Source: Marivita sp046592965
Lineage (GTDB): Bacteria > Pseudomonadota > Alphaproteobacteria > Rhodobacterales > Rhodobacteraceae
DNA length: 64,000 bases
Reading direction: 5' to 3'
Assembly (NCBI RefSeq): GCF_046592965.1
Contig: NZ_JBISBV010000001.1
Location: 434,001 to 498,000 of the forward strand
Shown: positions 15,101 through 24,011 of the stretch, piece by piece
How the letters are laid out: every line of letters begins with the position of its first letter
Numbering within the stretch: position 1 is the stretch's first letter
Notes under the pieces: model-generated
The model's database searches: none
What the model was told of the DNA's origin: nothing
Seen by the model: the letters and a program-made list of their open reading frames with translations, nothing else
Translations under genes and position numbers: made by a program

Positions 15101-18001
15101 TCACCGCGCGTCTTGCGGCGTCAGCAGATGCCGCAAGAGCGCCACCGGATGCCGGCGAAGCGTCAGGCGCATGGCGACGTAATCTTCGACCACCTGTTCG
15201 CCTTCGGTCATTTCAGGCAGCAGGGCGGCGGGCTCATGGATCAGTTCGTCATCAAGCGTGCCCGAAAACAACGGCAACGGCTTGCGCGTGCTGAGCGCCT
15301 TGGCATCCCAGAGAGCCTGACGGCGGGTCAGATCGGTGCCCTGGAACACATCCGCTTCGGCCAGCCGCGCGATGGTGGCCGGATCGAGACCGGCGCGGCG
15401 CCAGAGGTCATGGACGCTGTGATAGCCATTGCCGCGTCCGGCGGCGATCCATGTGGCGTCTTCTTCGGAAATGCCCTTGATCTGGCGAAAGCCGAGCCGC
15501 AAGGCGAGGCCGCCATGTTCATCGGGTTCCATCACATTGTCCCAGAAGCTTGCATTGATGCAAATGGGCAGGACGGTGACACCGTGTTCACGCGCATCGC
15601 GCACGATCTGGGCGGGGGCGTAAAAGCCCATCGGCTGGGAGTTGAGAAGCGCGCAGGCGAAGATGCCGGGGTGATGGCGCTTGATCCAGGCGCTGGCGTA
15701 GACCAGCAGCGCGAAGCTGGCGGCGTGGCTTTCGGGGAAACCGTAGGAGCCGAAGCCCTCGATCTGGGAAAAGCAGCGTTCTGCGAAATCCTCGTCATAG
15801 CCGTTGTTGCGCATGCCGCGCATGAAGAGGGTGCGGAATTCGCTGACGCTCCCGTGTTTCTTGAAGGTGGCAAGCGACCGGCGCAAGCGGTCGGCCTGTT
15901 CGGGGGTGAAGCCCGCGCCGACGATGGCGATCTGCATCGCCTGTTCCTGAAACAGTGGCACGCCCAGCGTCTTGCCCAGCACCGCGCCCAACTCGTCGGA
16001 GGGAAAGTTCACCTCTTCTTCGCCGTTGCGGCGGCGGATATAAGGATGAACCATGTCACCCTGGATGGGACCGGGGCGGATGATGGCGACCTCGATCACC
16101 AGATCGTAAAAGCAGCGCGGGCGCATCCGGGGCAGGAAGTTCATCTGCGCCCGGCTTTCGACCTGAAACACCCCGATGCTGTCAGCACGGCAGAGCATGT
16201 CATAGGTGCCCGGATCTTCGGAGGGCAGGGTGGCAAGCGTATAGCGTTGCCCATGATGTTGGGCGAGCAGGTCAAAGGATTTGCGGATGCAAGACAGCAT
16301 CCCGAGTGAAAGCACATCCACCTTGAGGATGCCCAGCGCGTCGATATCGTCCTTGTCCCAGCAGATGACGGTGCGATCCTCCATCGTGGCGTTTTCGATC
16401 GGCACCAGTTCGTCAAGCCGTCCTTCGGTGATGATGAAGCCGCCGACATGCTGGGAGAGGTGTCGGGGAAAGCCGATGATCTCGAAGATCAGATCCATCG
16501 TTTGTGTCAGGCGGTGATCGTCCGGATCGAGGCCGATCTCCTGCATCCGCTGTCGTTCCAGCCCGTTGGACGAGAAGAACCCCCAGAGCTGAGAACTGAG
16601 TGCGCCGATGGTGTCCTGACTGAGCCCCATCGCAGCGCCGACCTCGCGGATGGCGCGTTTGCCGCGATAGTGGATCACGGTGGCGCAAAGCCCGGCGCGG
16701 TGACGGCCGTAGCGGTCGTAAATGTGCTGGATCACCTCCTCGCGACGTTCATGTTCGAAATCGACGTCGATATCGGGCGGCTCGTCGCGGGCTTCGGACA
16801 CGAAACGCTCGAACACCATGGTGCCGATCTCTGGAGACACGGAGGTGACGCCCAAGGCATAGCAGACCACCGAATTGGCCGCTGATCCGCGCCCCTGACA
16901 CAGGATGCCCCGTTCGCGTGCAAAGGCGACGATGTCGCGCACGGTCAGGAAATAGGGTTCGTATTTCAGCTTGGCGATCAGGGTGAGTTCATGCGCGAGG
17001 AGCTTCTTCACCTTCTCGGGCGCGCCATAGGGGTAGCGCCATTTGAGCCCCTCATGAGCGAGCCGGGCGAGCCGCTGGGTCGCGGTTTCGCGCCCCGTAA
17101 TCTCGCTTGGATATTCGTAGCGCAGTTGACCGAGGTCGAATTGGCAGCGCTCGGCCAACCGTGCGGCGCGCTCCACGGCATCGGCATGGGGGCCAAGCAG
17201 ACGACGCATGTCCGCTTCGCTGCGCAAACGCTGCTCGGCATTTGCCAGCGCCTGCGTGCCAAGCTCGTCGACGCGACAGCCCTGGCGGATGGCGCTGAGC
17301 ACATCGGCCATGCGGCGGCGGCGGCCTTGGTGCATGATGGGGGTGGCGGAGGCGATGGTGGGCAGGTTCAGCCTGTCGGCCAGCGCGGCGGTCCGGGCGA
17401 AATGCGCCCTGTCGCACCCGTCATATCGAGGAGCCAGCAGCAGATGCATCTGCGCGCCAAAGCGGCGCGTCAGCCGCTGTGCCTGTGTCAGCCAATCATC
17501 CGCGCCGCGCGGCATCGTGGGGGCGGGAGGGTGAAGAAGCAGTTCCAGACCCTTCGCGCCAGCCATCAGATCGTCCAGCGTCAGATGGCAGCTTCCCTTC
17601 GGCGCGCGGCGGCGGCCGGTGGTGAGCAGGCGGCAAAGCGTTGCCCAGCCCTGCCGCGTGCGGGCCAGCGCGGTGAGTTCGAGCCCGCTGTCGAAAACCA
17701 GCTTCGCCGCCGGGATGAGACGCGGCACATCGGTCAGGATATGCGAGCGGCGATGGTTCAGGTGATCCGGAACGGGCGGGCCGATGATGCCGGTCTTTGC
17801 CTCCAGGCTGGCGCGTTCCCGCAACTGTCGCCTGATCGTTTCGCCTTCGGTCCAGGCGCGCACGATACCCGCGACCGTGTTTGTGTCGGCAATGGCAATG
17901 GCCGACAGGCCCAGCATGGCGGCACGATCCATGTACTCCTCGGGGTGGGACGCCCCGGTGAGGAAGGTGAAGTTGGACGTGATCGACAGCTCGGCGAACA
18001 T
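15101..18001 (-). CDS. dnaE2: Error-prone DNA polymerase III alpha subunit, short form
   Basis: SOS-inducible C-family translesion polymerase (ImuC). The 966 residues comprise a PHP domain (1 to about 330), the polymerase core with GRGSAANS and the catalytic PDIDVDF aspartates (about residues 404-412), and a helix-hairpin-helix region near the end. The protein stops right after the RRHPV segment at the point where most DnaE2 proteins continue for about 100 or more residues with an OB-fold nucleic-acid-binding domain. Only 53 bp separate the stop from the convergent aminotransferase, so no remnant is left. imuA and imuB, the usual partners, are not next to it. A perfect LexA box overlaps the leader. 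Start ATG 18001 follows AAAAAGGGAC. Confidence 0.92.
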   Translation of the reverse strand: MFAELSITSNFTFLTGASHPEEYMDRAAMLGLSAIAIADTNTVAGIVRAWTEGETIRRQLRERASLEAKTGIIGPPVPDHLNHRRSHILTDVPRLIPAAKLVFDSGLELTALARTRQGWATLCRLLTTGRRRAPKGSCHLTLDDLMAGAKGLELLLHPPAPTMPRGADDWLTQAQRLTRRFGAQMHLLLAPRYDGCDRAHFARTAALADRLNLPTIASATPIMHQGRRRRMADVLSAIRQGCRVDELGTQALANAEQRLRSEADMRRLLGPHADAVERAARLAERCQFDLGQLRYEYPSEITGRETATQRLARLAHEGLKWRYPYGAPEKVKKLLAHELTLIAKLKYEPYFLTVRDIVAFARERGILCQGRGSAANSVVCYALGVTSVSPEIGTMVFERFVSEARDEPPDIDVDFEHERREEVIQHIYDRYGRHRAGLCATVIHYRGKRAIREVGAAMGLSQDTIGALSSQLWGFFSSNGLERQRMQEIGLDPDDHRLTQTMDLIFEIIGFPRHLSQHVGGFIITEGRLDELVPIENATMEDRTVICWDKDDIDALGILKVDVLSLGMLSCIRKSFDLLAQHHGQRYTLATLPSEDPGTYDMLCRADSIGVFQVESRAQMNFLPRMRPRCFYDLVIEVAIIRPGPIQGDMVHPYIRRRNGEEEVNFPSDELGAVLGKTLGVPLFQEQAMQIAIVGAGFTPEQADRLRRSLATFKKHGSVSEFRTLFMRGMRNNGYDEDFAERCFSQIEGFGSYGFPESHAASFALLVYASAWIKRHHPGIFACALLNSQPMGFYAPAQIVRDAREHGVTVLPICINASFWDNVMEPDEHGGLALRLGFRQIKGISEEDATWIAAGRGNGYHSVHDLWRRAGLDPATIARLAEADVFQGTDLTRRQALWDAKALSTRKPLPLFSGTLDDELIHEPAALLPEMTEGEQVVEDYVAMRLTLRRHPVALLRHLLTPQDAR

Positions 18002-18013
18002 GTCCCTTTTTAT

Positions 18014-18028
18014 GTTCTTATTTTGTTC
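18014..18028 (-). promoter_or_regulatory. LexA (SOS) box of dnaE2
   Basis: GTTC-TTATTTT-GTTC on the plus strand (GAAC-N7-GAAC on the minus strand) is a perfect match to the direct-repeat LexA site of alphaproteobacteria, GTTC-N7-GTTC. It lies 13-27 bp upstream of the dnaE2 ATG in an AT-rich gap of 54 bp, where bound LexA would block transcription. Confidence 0.87.
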
Positions 18029-18055
18029 TAATTCCAGTGATTCGATTTTTATCTG

Positions 18056-18784
18056 TTAAGTGTTTGTAAGGTCTCGGGGAATAGGAACGGAGAGCCATGT
18101 CAGAACATGGGTATCGCCTGTCGCGTGATGAATCAGGAAGGTTTGGTTTTTGAGGAAAGTTCTGGACAAATCCGCCGTCAGGCGAAGGCGCAGCGTATCC
18201 GGCCCCGGCGGTTCGGCCAGTTCAGCAGCGTCGAAGCCAAAGAATTGGCCAATCTGCGGATAAAGCGCTTTGAACAGGGTTTCCTTGGCGGAAAAGGCCA
18301 GTGTCGCGTCGCGGGCGGTTTCGGTTTTCGACAGCAGCGCCTTGTCGCGATCGGACAGGGTTTGCGACAGGATGGCCTTCAGGCTGTCGCCCTCGGCGAT
18401 CTGCTCGGTGTCTATCCCGTGGCTTTGCTGCGCGTCCGTGGAGATGAGTACCGCGCAACGCCCGCGCGCATGGGTGATGGAGCCGACAAGGCCGTAAGGC
18501 CAGACGGGAGCACGGGAGTCGGCGGTGCCCACAGGGTCCGGCGAAAGGCCCAAGGCACGTTGGCCGTGCCGCGCCAATAGTCGCCCGGCGAGGAATTCGG
18601 CCTGCCGTTTCGGAACCGCCCGCGCGATGCGCGAAGGAACGTCCATGCCCGAAACGAAGAAAAGATCAGGGTGAAACCGGTCGGGGTGATATTGCGCCGT
18701 CAGCAAGAGCGCGCCCCCGGTCAGGGAACGGGTTGCGATATCGGTCAAAAAACCGCTGTGATCTGGCTGTGTTTGGCGCAACAT
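18056..18784 (-). CDS. 4'-phosphopantetheinyl transferase (EntD/Sfp superfamily)
   Basis: Transfers phosphopantetheine from CoA to carrier proteins. The 242-residue product has the family's EntD-like N-terminal region (RQAEFLAGRLLAR, about residues 60-72) and the two magnesium/CoA motifs GIDTE and FSAKETLFKALYP. No nonribosomal peptide or polyketide gene is in the window, so the acceptor carrier protein is unknown. The stop lies 54 bp before the dnaE2 start on the same strand, with the LexA box in that gap. The start at 18784 lacks a clear ribosome site; a later start is possible. Confidence 0.86.
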   Translation of the reverse strand: MLRQTQPDHSGFLTDIATRSLTGGALLLTAQYHPDRFHPDLFFVSGMDVPSRIARAVPKRQAEFLAGRLLARHGQRALGLSPDPVGTADSRAPVWPYGLVGSITHARGRCAVLISTDAQQSHGIDTEQIAEGDSLKAILSQTLSDRDKALLSKTETARDATLAFSAKETLFKALYPQIGQFFGFDAAELAEPPGPDTLRLRLTADLSRTFLKNQTFLIHHATGDTHVLTWLSVPIPRDLTNT

Positions 18785-18836
18785 GATGATAGTGCAGACA
18801 CGAGGCGCGGCAGGGCGTCAAGCGGCAGAGGTGACG

Positions 18837-19520
18837 ATGGCGGACGAACAGGCACAGCGCGGTGTGGTTTATGTTGCGTGGGGCAAGGCCCATGTGGATG
18901 TGGCACGCCGGTCGGCCGCTTCGGTCAAAAAGCACAATCCCGATCTGCCTTGTGTGATCTGGTGTTCAGCAGGCGATGATACCAGCGGATTTGACGGATC
19001 ATTCGTAATTCCCGACGGGTTGAAGCGACCCAAAACGGCGGTGTTGCAGGACAGCCCGTTTCAGGAAACGCTGTTTCTGGACAACGACACCATCATTCGC
19101 GCCGATCTGTCGCCGTTGTTCGGCCTGTTGCAAAACTTCGATCTGTGCGGCGCGCATGTGGTGCTTTGGCACCGGCCCCGCCATTTGAAAGTGTGGCGCA
19201 AGGAACTGCCGGAAAGTTTTCCCGAGATCAACACCGGCGTGTTGCTGTATCGCAAGAACGACAAGACAACCGCCTTTTTCGAATCCTGGGCGCGCGCGTT
19301 TGACGAGGCCGGGTTTCGTGTCGATCAAGTGACGTTTCGCGAATTGCTGTGGGATGCGGATTTGCGGTTTTACGTCCTGCCGCCGCAATTCAACAAGCGC
19401 GTCTTTGAGGGGTCCGAAGTGATCTACTCCGATCAGCCCAAGGCGCGCATCCTGCATCTGCCGATCCTGCGGCCGCAGAAAAACGGGTTCAAACGCTGGT
19501 TTTCGAACTTGATCAGGTAA
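18837..19520 (+). CDS. GT-A-fold glycosyltransferase-like protein
   Basis: A 227-residue cytoplasmic protein resembling nucleotide-diphospho-sugar transferases: a Rossmann-like N-terminus (VVYVAWGKAHVD), a DxD-type metal motif in LFLDNDTII (about residues 79-87), then NTGVLLYRKND and a DQVTFRELLW acceptor-site-like segment. Sugar and acceptor are unknown. The ATG at 18837 has GAGGTG about six bases upstream; a frame from 18783 would overlap the divergent phosphopantetheinyl transferase. No cell-surface gene cluster surrounds it. Confidence 0.7.
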   Translation: MADEQAQRGVVYVAWGKAHVDVARRSAASVKKHNPDLPCVIWCSAGDDTSGFDGSFVIPDGLKRPKTAVLQDSPFQETLFLDNDTIIRADLSPLFGLLQNFDLCGAHVVLWHRPRHLKVWRKELPESFPEINTGVLLYRKNDKTTAFFESWARAFDEAGFRVDQVTFRELLWDADLRFYVLPPQFNKRVFEGSEVIYSDQPKARILHLPILRPQKNGFKRWFSNLIR

Positions 19521-19613
19521 ACAGGCCGATGGATCATGCGTCCTACGCGGCGTAGTCCTTGCCGTTGTGGCAGGCGCATGTCAGCATCGACCTCAGGCTA
19601 TTTGGACACATTC

Positions 19614-20624
19614 ATGCACACAACCGCGACAGGTACCCAGACAGACATGCACACCAAGGCCGCGCATTTGCCGCAAACCGTTGATCCGCGCAATCCGGGA
19701 ATGCCGCTGGATCTGGACTGGGTGATGCGGGCGACGGCGAATCGCTCCGCGATCGAACGCCGTGCAGCATCGCTGCCGGGGCGGCGATCTGTGAAGAAAG
19801 AGTATCAGGCGGCGTGGCTGTGCCGGGCGATCACGTGCATCGACCTGACGACATTGGCGGGGGACGATACGGTTGGCCGGGTCAACCGGCTTTGCGCCAA
19901 GGCGCGTCAGCCTGTGCGCAGCGATCTGTTGAAGGCGCTGGGCATGGAAGGTCTGACCGTTGGAGCGGTCTGCGTCTATCACGACATGATCGCGTCTGCG
20001 GTGGACGCTTTGGATGGGTCGGGCATTCCGGTGGCCGCCGTGAGCACCGGTTTTCCGGCGGGCCTGTCCCCGTTTCATTTGCGGCTGGCGGAAATCGGAG
20101 AGAGCGTAAAAGCCGGCGCTGGCGAGATCGACATCGTCATTTCGAGGCGTCATGTGCTCACCGGCGACTGGCAGGCGCTTTACGACGAAATGCAAGCGTT
20201 TCGCGCAGCCTGCGGTGACGCGCATGTAAAGGCCATTCTGGCGACGGGTGAATTGGGCACGTTGCAGAATGTCGCGCGGGCGTCGCTTGTTTGCATGATG
20301 GCGGGCGCGGATTTCATCAAGACCTCGACCGGCAAGGAAAGCGTGAACGCGACGCTGCCGGTATCACTCGTGATGATTCGCGCCATCCGCGAGTATTTCG
20401 AAGCAACCGGCATTCGTATCGGTTACAAGCCTGCGGGCGGAATTTCGAAAGCCAAGGATGCGTTGGTCTATCTGGCTCTGATCAAGGAAGAACTTGGCGA
20501 CAGGTGGTTGCAAAACGACCTTTTCCGGTTCGGGGCGTCGTCGCTTTTGGGTGATATCGAACGTCAATTGGAACACCATGTGACCGGGGCGTATTCGGCC
20601 TCGTGGCGTCATCCCATCGGCTGA
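19614..20624 (+). CDS. deoC: Deoxyribose-phosphate aldolase
   Basis: Splits 2-deoxyribose-5-phosphate into glyceraldehyde-3-phosphate and acetaldehyde. The protein is about 336 residues, the longer form, with the Schiff-base lysine K236 in FIKTSTGK and the second lysine in VKAILATGEL. The start is uncertain: ATG 19614, 19647 and 19578 are all in frame, and none has a strong ribosome site (19578 has AGG at four to five bases). The aldehyde dehydrogenase gene starts 34 bp downstream on the same strand, and acetaldehyde from DeoC is its likely substrate. Confidence 0.92.
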   Translation: MHTTATGTQTDMHTKAAHLPQTVDPRNPGMPLDLDWVMRATANRSAIERRAASLPGRRSVKKEYQAAWLCRAITCIDLTTLAGDDTVGRVNRLCAKARQPVRSDLLKALGMEGLTVGAVCVYHDMIASAVDALDGSGIPVAAVSTGFPAGLSPFHLRLAEIGESVKAGAGEIDIVISRRHVLTGDWQALYDEMQAFRAACGDAHVKAILATGELGTLQNVARASLVCMMAGADFIKTSTGKESVNATLPVSLVMIRAIREYFEATGIRIGYKPAGGISKAKDALVYLALIKEELGDRWLQNDLFRFGASSLLGDIERQLEHHVTGAYSASWRHPIG

Positions 20625-20658
20625 TGTTGAATTTGCATATTTTTGAAGAGAAGAAGCC

Positions 20659-23007
20659 ATGAGCGTGCAAGAGATTTTCGAGAGCATGGACTATGGAACG
20701 GCACCCGAGAGCGCCGGAGATGCCTTGGCGTGGGTGGTCGATCAGGGGGCTCGGTTCGGCCATTTCATCGACGGGACGATGACCGAACCCGGCGAGGTGT
20801 TCGAAAGCCGAAACCCCGCTACAGGTGAGGTTCTGGCCCAAATCACTCAGGCAAGCCAGGCCGATGTCGATGCGGCGGTCGCGGCGGCCCGCAAGGCGCA
20901 GGCGGGCTGGGCAAAGCTGGGCGGGCCGGGACGCGCGCGCTATATCTATGCTTTGGCGCGACTGTTGCAAAAACATGCACGCCTGTTCGCCGTGCTCGAG
21001 ACCTTGGACAACGGCAAGCCGATCCGCGAAAGCCGCGACATCGACATCCCTTTGGCGCAGCGGCATTTCTATTATCACGCAGGTCAGGCGCAGCTGTTCG
21101 AGACGCAATGTGCCGGGCGCGTCGCGCATGGGGCGTGCGGTCAGGTTGTTCCCTGGAACTTTCCGCTCCTGATGCTGTCCTGGAAGGTGGCGCCTGCACT
21201 GGCGGCGGGCAACACGGTGGTGTTGAAACCGGCGGAATATACATCGCTCACGGCGCTGCTGTTTGCGGATATCTGTCGACAGGCCGGGCTTCCCAAAGGC
21301 GTGGTCAACATCGTGACCGGAGATGGAGCGGTCGGCGAGATGATTGTCACGCATCCCGACGTCGACAAGGTCGCGTTCACCGGATCGACGGCGGTCGGGC
21401 GGCGCATCCGCGAGGCGACGGCAGGCAGTGGCAAGTCGCTGACACTCGAGCTTGGCGGGAAATCTCCCTACATCGTGTTCGAAGATGCCGACTTGGATTC
21501 CGCGATCGAAGGTCTGGTCGATGCAATCTGGTTCAATCAGGGCCAGGTCTGTTGCGCCGGGTCGCGGCTGTTGGTGCAGGAAGGTGTGGCGGAGCGGTTT
21601 TATACCAAGCTGCGCACACGGATGGACAAGCTGCGCGTCGGCTCGCCCTTGGACAAATCAATTGACGTCGGGGCTATCGTCGATCCCAAGCAGCTGGAGA
21701 CGATCAAGCGACTGGTTGCGGACAATTCCGCCGGCGAAACGTATCAGGCAGCGTGCGAAATGCCGGAGAGCGGTTGCTTTTATCCGCCGACGCTGATCAC
21801 CGGTTTAAGCAGCGCCGATCCCCTGATGCAGGAAGAAATCTTTGGTCCTGTGCTTGTCGGAACAACCTTCCGCACGCCGTCCGAGGCGGTCGAGGTTGCC
21901 AACAACACGCGTTACGGGCTGGCGGCGACGCTGTGGAGCGAGAACATCAACGTCGCCTTGGACATCGCGCCGAAACTCGCCGCTGGGGTCGTTTGGGTGA
22001 ACGGCACAAACATGTTCGATGCTGCCGCCCCGTTTGGAGGTCTGCGCGAAAGCGGGTTCGGGCGTGAGGGGGGGCCGGAAGGAATGATGGTCTACACCAG
22101 GCCGTCAGGTACGACCAAGGCCCTGCGACGGATCGAAGGGTTCAGCAGCGGGTCCGATACAGAGCCGCAAGCGGTAGACCGGACGGCAAAACTTTATATC
22201 GGTGGCAAGCAGGCGCGCCCCGATGGCGGCTATGCCTACGAAGTTTTCACCAAGCCAGGCAAGTTGATCGGGCAAGCGCCACTGGCCAATCGCAAGGACG
22301 TTCGCAACGCTGTCGAGGCGGCGCGCGGTGCCGTAGGTTGGGCGGCGACGACGGCGCATCTGCGAGCCCAGATCCTCTACTACATCGCCGAGAACCTTGC
22401 GGCGCGCAAAGACGAATTCGCCAAGTCGCTCAACCGAATGACCGGTGGCCGTTCCGGCGCGAGTGAAGTTGATGCGTCGGTGAACCGGCTGTTCACCTAT
22501 GCAGCCTGGGCAGACAAGTTCGACGGGCGGGTCGCGCAGGTTCCGCTGCGTGGAGTCGCCCTGGCGATGCGAGAACCCTGCGGTGTGATCGGTGCGTTTT
22601 GCCCGGACGATCATCCGCTGCTTGGGTTGGTGTCCGTATTGGCACCGGCCCTAGCGATGGGGAACCGGGTGATTCTGGTTGCGTCCGAGCCCTATCCTCT
22701 GGCGGCGACCGATTTTTATCAAATCCTGGACACGTCCGATGTACCCGGCGGCGTGGTCAACATTCTAACGGGTCGTCATGCAGAGCTTGTGCCGACGCTG
22801 GCCAGTCATATGGATGTCGAGGCCGTTTGGTCTTTCTCGTCCTCCGATCTTTCAGCCGAGATCGAAAGAGGCGCGGCGCAGAACCTCAAGCGCACGTGGG
22901 TCAACAACGGCCGAAATCGCGACTGGATGGGCGCGGATGGTGAAGGCGTGGTCTTTCTTGATGCAGCCACAGAGGTGAAGACGGTCTGGGTGCCCTATGG
23001 CGCCTGA
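20659..23007 (+). CDS. Tandem-domain aldehyde dehydrogenase of the ALDH16 type
   Basis: A 782-residue protein with two aldehyde dehydrogenase domains. The first (about residues 30-500) is complete: PWNF, the general base E264 in ELGGKSP, and the nucleophile C298 in GQVCCAG. The second (about 510-782) keeps the fold signature but has FCPDDHP in place of PWNFP and no catalytic cysteine, so it is a degenerate, probably structural domain. This active-plus-inactive layout defines ALDH16; a bacterial member from Loktanella, a roseobacter, has a crystal structure. It directly follows deoC, suggesting oxidation of DeoC-derived acetaldehyde to acetate. Physiological substrate not established. Confidence 0.9.
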   Translation: MSVQEIFESMDYGTAPESAGDALAWVVDQGARFGHFIDGTMTEPGEVFESRNPATGEVLAQITQASQADVDAAVAAARKAQAGWAKLGGPGRARYIYALARLLQKHARLFAVLETLDNGKPIRESRDIDIPLAQRHFYYHAGQAQLFETQCAGRVAHGACGQVVPWNFPLLMLSWKVAPALAAGNTVVLKPAEYTSLTALLFADICRQAGLPKGVVNIVTGDGAVGEMIVTHPDVDKVAFTGSTAVGRRIREATAGSGKSLTLELGGKSPYIVFEDADLDSAIEGLVDAIWFNQGQVCCAGSRLLVQEGVAERFYTKLRTRMDKLRVGSPLDKSIDVGAIVDPKQLETIKRLVADNSAGETYQAACEMPESGCFYPPTLITGLSSADPLMQEEIFGPVLVGTTFRTPSEAVEVANNTRYGLAATLWSENINVALDIAPKLAAGVVWVNGTNMFDAAAPFGGLRESGFGREGGPEGMMVYTRPSGTTKALRRIEGFSSGSDTEPQAVDRTAKLYIGGKQARPDGGYAYEVFTKPGKLIGQAPLANRKDVRNAVEAARGAVGWAATTAHLRAQILYYIAENLAARKDEFAKSLNRMTGGRSGASEVDASVNRLFTYAAWADKFDGRVAQVPLRGVALAMREPCGVIGAFCPDDHPLLGLVSVLAPALAMGNRVILVASEPYPLAATDFYQILDTSDVPGGVVNILTGRHAELVPTLASHMDVEAVWSFSSSDLSAEIERGAAQNLKRTWVNNGRNRDWMGADGEGVVFLDAATEVKTVWVPYGA

Positions 23008-23107
23008 GTGCCCTATTTTGTCGCAGTCATTGAGAAACCGCATGGGCGATGTTAATTTGAATGCATCCAGCGCCAGAATTGTATCGGCGCGCTTTATTAG
23101 GAGGACG

Positions 23108-23164
23108 ATGTCCTGTCTCTTCATACCGATGTGGCTCATGCCACACACGGGGGTCTGCCGATGA
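23108..23164 (+). CDS. Possible 18-codon leader ORF overlapping the rsfS start
   Basis: ATG 23108 follows AGGAGG (23099-23104) after only three bases and opens an 18-codon frame (MSCLFIPM... ending GVCR) whose TGA (23162-23164) overlaps the rsfS ATG 23161 as ATGA. This would couple rsfS translation to a leader peptide. The short spacing is a weakness. The alternative is a rare CTG start at 23113 in the rsfS frame, eight bases after the same AGGAGG. Confidence 0.35.
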   Translation: MSCLFIPMWLMPHTGVCR

Positions 23165-23526
23165 ACGGCACGCCCGGAAACCGAACTGCCAGCGACGCGT
23201 TGCTCGCGGCAATTCTTGCGGAACTTCAAGACAGCAAAGCCGAGGAAATCGTGCAGATCGACCTGCGCGGTAAGACGTCAATCGGCGATTACATGGTTAT
23301 CTGCTCCGGTCGCTCGACCCGTCAGGTGTCTTCGATCGCCGAGAAACTGGTGGACAAGCTGAAAGCGGACCACGGTGTTCTGGCCAAGATCGAAGGCAAG
23401 GAAACCGGTGATTGGGTGCTGATCGACACTGGCGATGTGATCGTTCACGTGTTCCGGCCCGAAGTCCGGGAATTCTACCAGTTGGAAAAGATGTGGCTCC
23501 CGGCGGGGACGGCCCAGGCCAACTGA
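23161..23526 (+). CDS. rsfS: Ribosomal silencing factor RsfS (Iojap/YbeB)
   Basis: Binds ribosomal protein uL14 and blocks subunit joining when growth slows. The 121-residue product from ATG 23161 contains the whole domain: AEEIVQIDLRGKTSIGDYMVICSGRS, the GDWVLIDTGDVIVHVF segment and the terminal FYQLEKMW; those are the family's best-conserved stretches. The frame is open upstream to a TAG at 23098, with GTG 23131 and CTG 23113 as alternative starts, so up to 16 residues may be missing. rlmH starts one base after the stop; the pair is usual in bacteria. Confidence 0.94.
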   Translation: MNGTPGNRTASDALLAAILAELQDSKAEEIVQIDLRGKTSIGDYMVICSGRSTRQVSSIAEKLVDKLKADHGVLAKIEGKETGDWVLIDTGDVIVHVFRPEVREFYQLEKMWLPAGTAQAN

Positions 23527-23527
23527 C

Positions 23528-24001
23528 ATGCGCGTTCATCTGCGCGCCGTAGGGCGGCTTGCGGGCCGCTCTGAAGAACGTGCCCTCGTCGACGATTACA
23601 TGGCGCGCTTTGGTCAGACCGGGCGCGCTCTTGGCTGGCGCACCGGAACCGAGGTCGAGGTTGAGGACAAGAAGGGCGGCGGCTTGGCAGCGGAAGCGGT
23701 GCTGCTGCGGGATGCCTTGCCTTCCGGCAGTGTCACGGTGTGTCTTGACGAGCGTGGCCGCGTTTTGTCGTCGCCGGATTTTTCCGACCAATTGCGCAAG
23801 TGGGCGGATCAAGGCCGATCCGATGTGGCGTTTGTGATCGGCGGCGCGGACGGGATTGATCCATCTTTACGGTCCGAGGCTGATCTTCTGCTGTCGTTCG
23901 GCAAGATGGTGTGGCCGCACAAGCTGGTTCGGGTGATGCTGGCCGAACAATTGTATCGCGCCGCGACGATCGCCGCCGGGTCGCCCTATCATCGGGTTTG
24001 A
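23528..24001 (+). CDS. rlmH: 23S rRNA (pseudouridine1915-N3)-methyltransferase
   Basis: SPOUT-class methyltransferase acting on helix 69 of 23S rRNA. The 157-residue length, the CLDERG segment, the VIGGADG knot loop (about residues 102-108) and the C-terminal HKLVRVMLAEQLYRA are typical. It starts one base after the rsfS stop, so the two genes are cotranscribed. Convergent with uppP. Confidence 0.95.
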   Translation: MRVHLRAVGRLAGRSEERALVDDYMARFGQTGRALGWRTGTEVEVEDKKGGGLAAEAVLLRDALPSGSVTVCLDERGRVLSSPDFSDQLRKWADQGRSDVAFVIGGADGIDPSLRSEADLLLSFGKMVWPHKLVRVMLAEQLYRAATIAAGSPYHRV

Positions 24002-24011
24002 TCCGCGACTT

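Noticed and set aside
13719..15104. 461-codon minus-strand frame opposite the aminotransferase, directly downstream of dnaE2
   Set aside because: Considered as a lost C-terminal part of DnaE2, but it shows no OB-fold or polymerase motif and lies antisense to a conserved aminotransferase.
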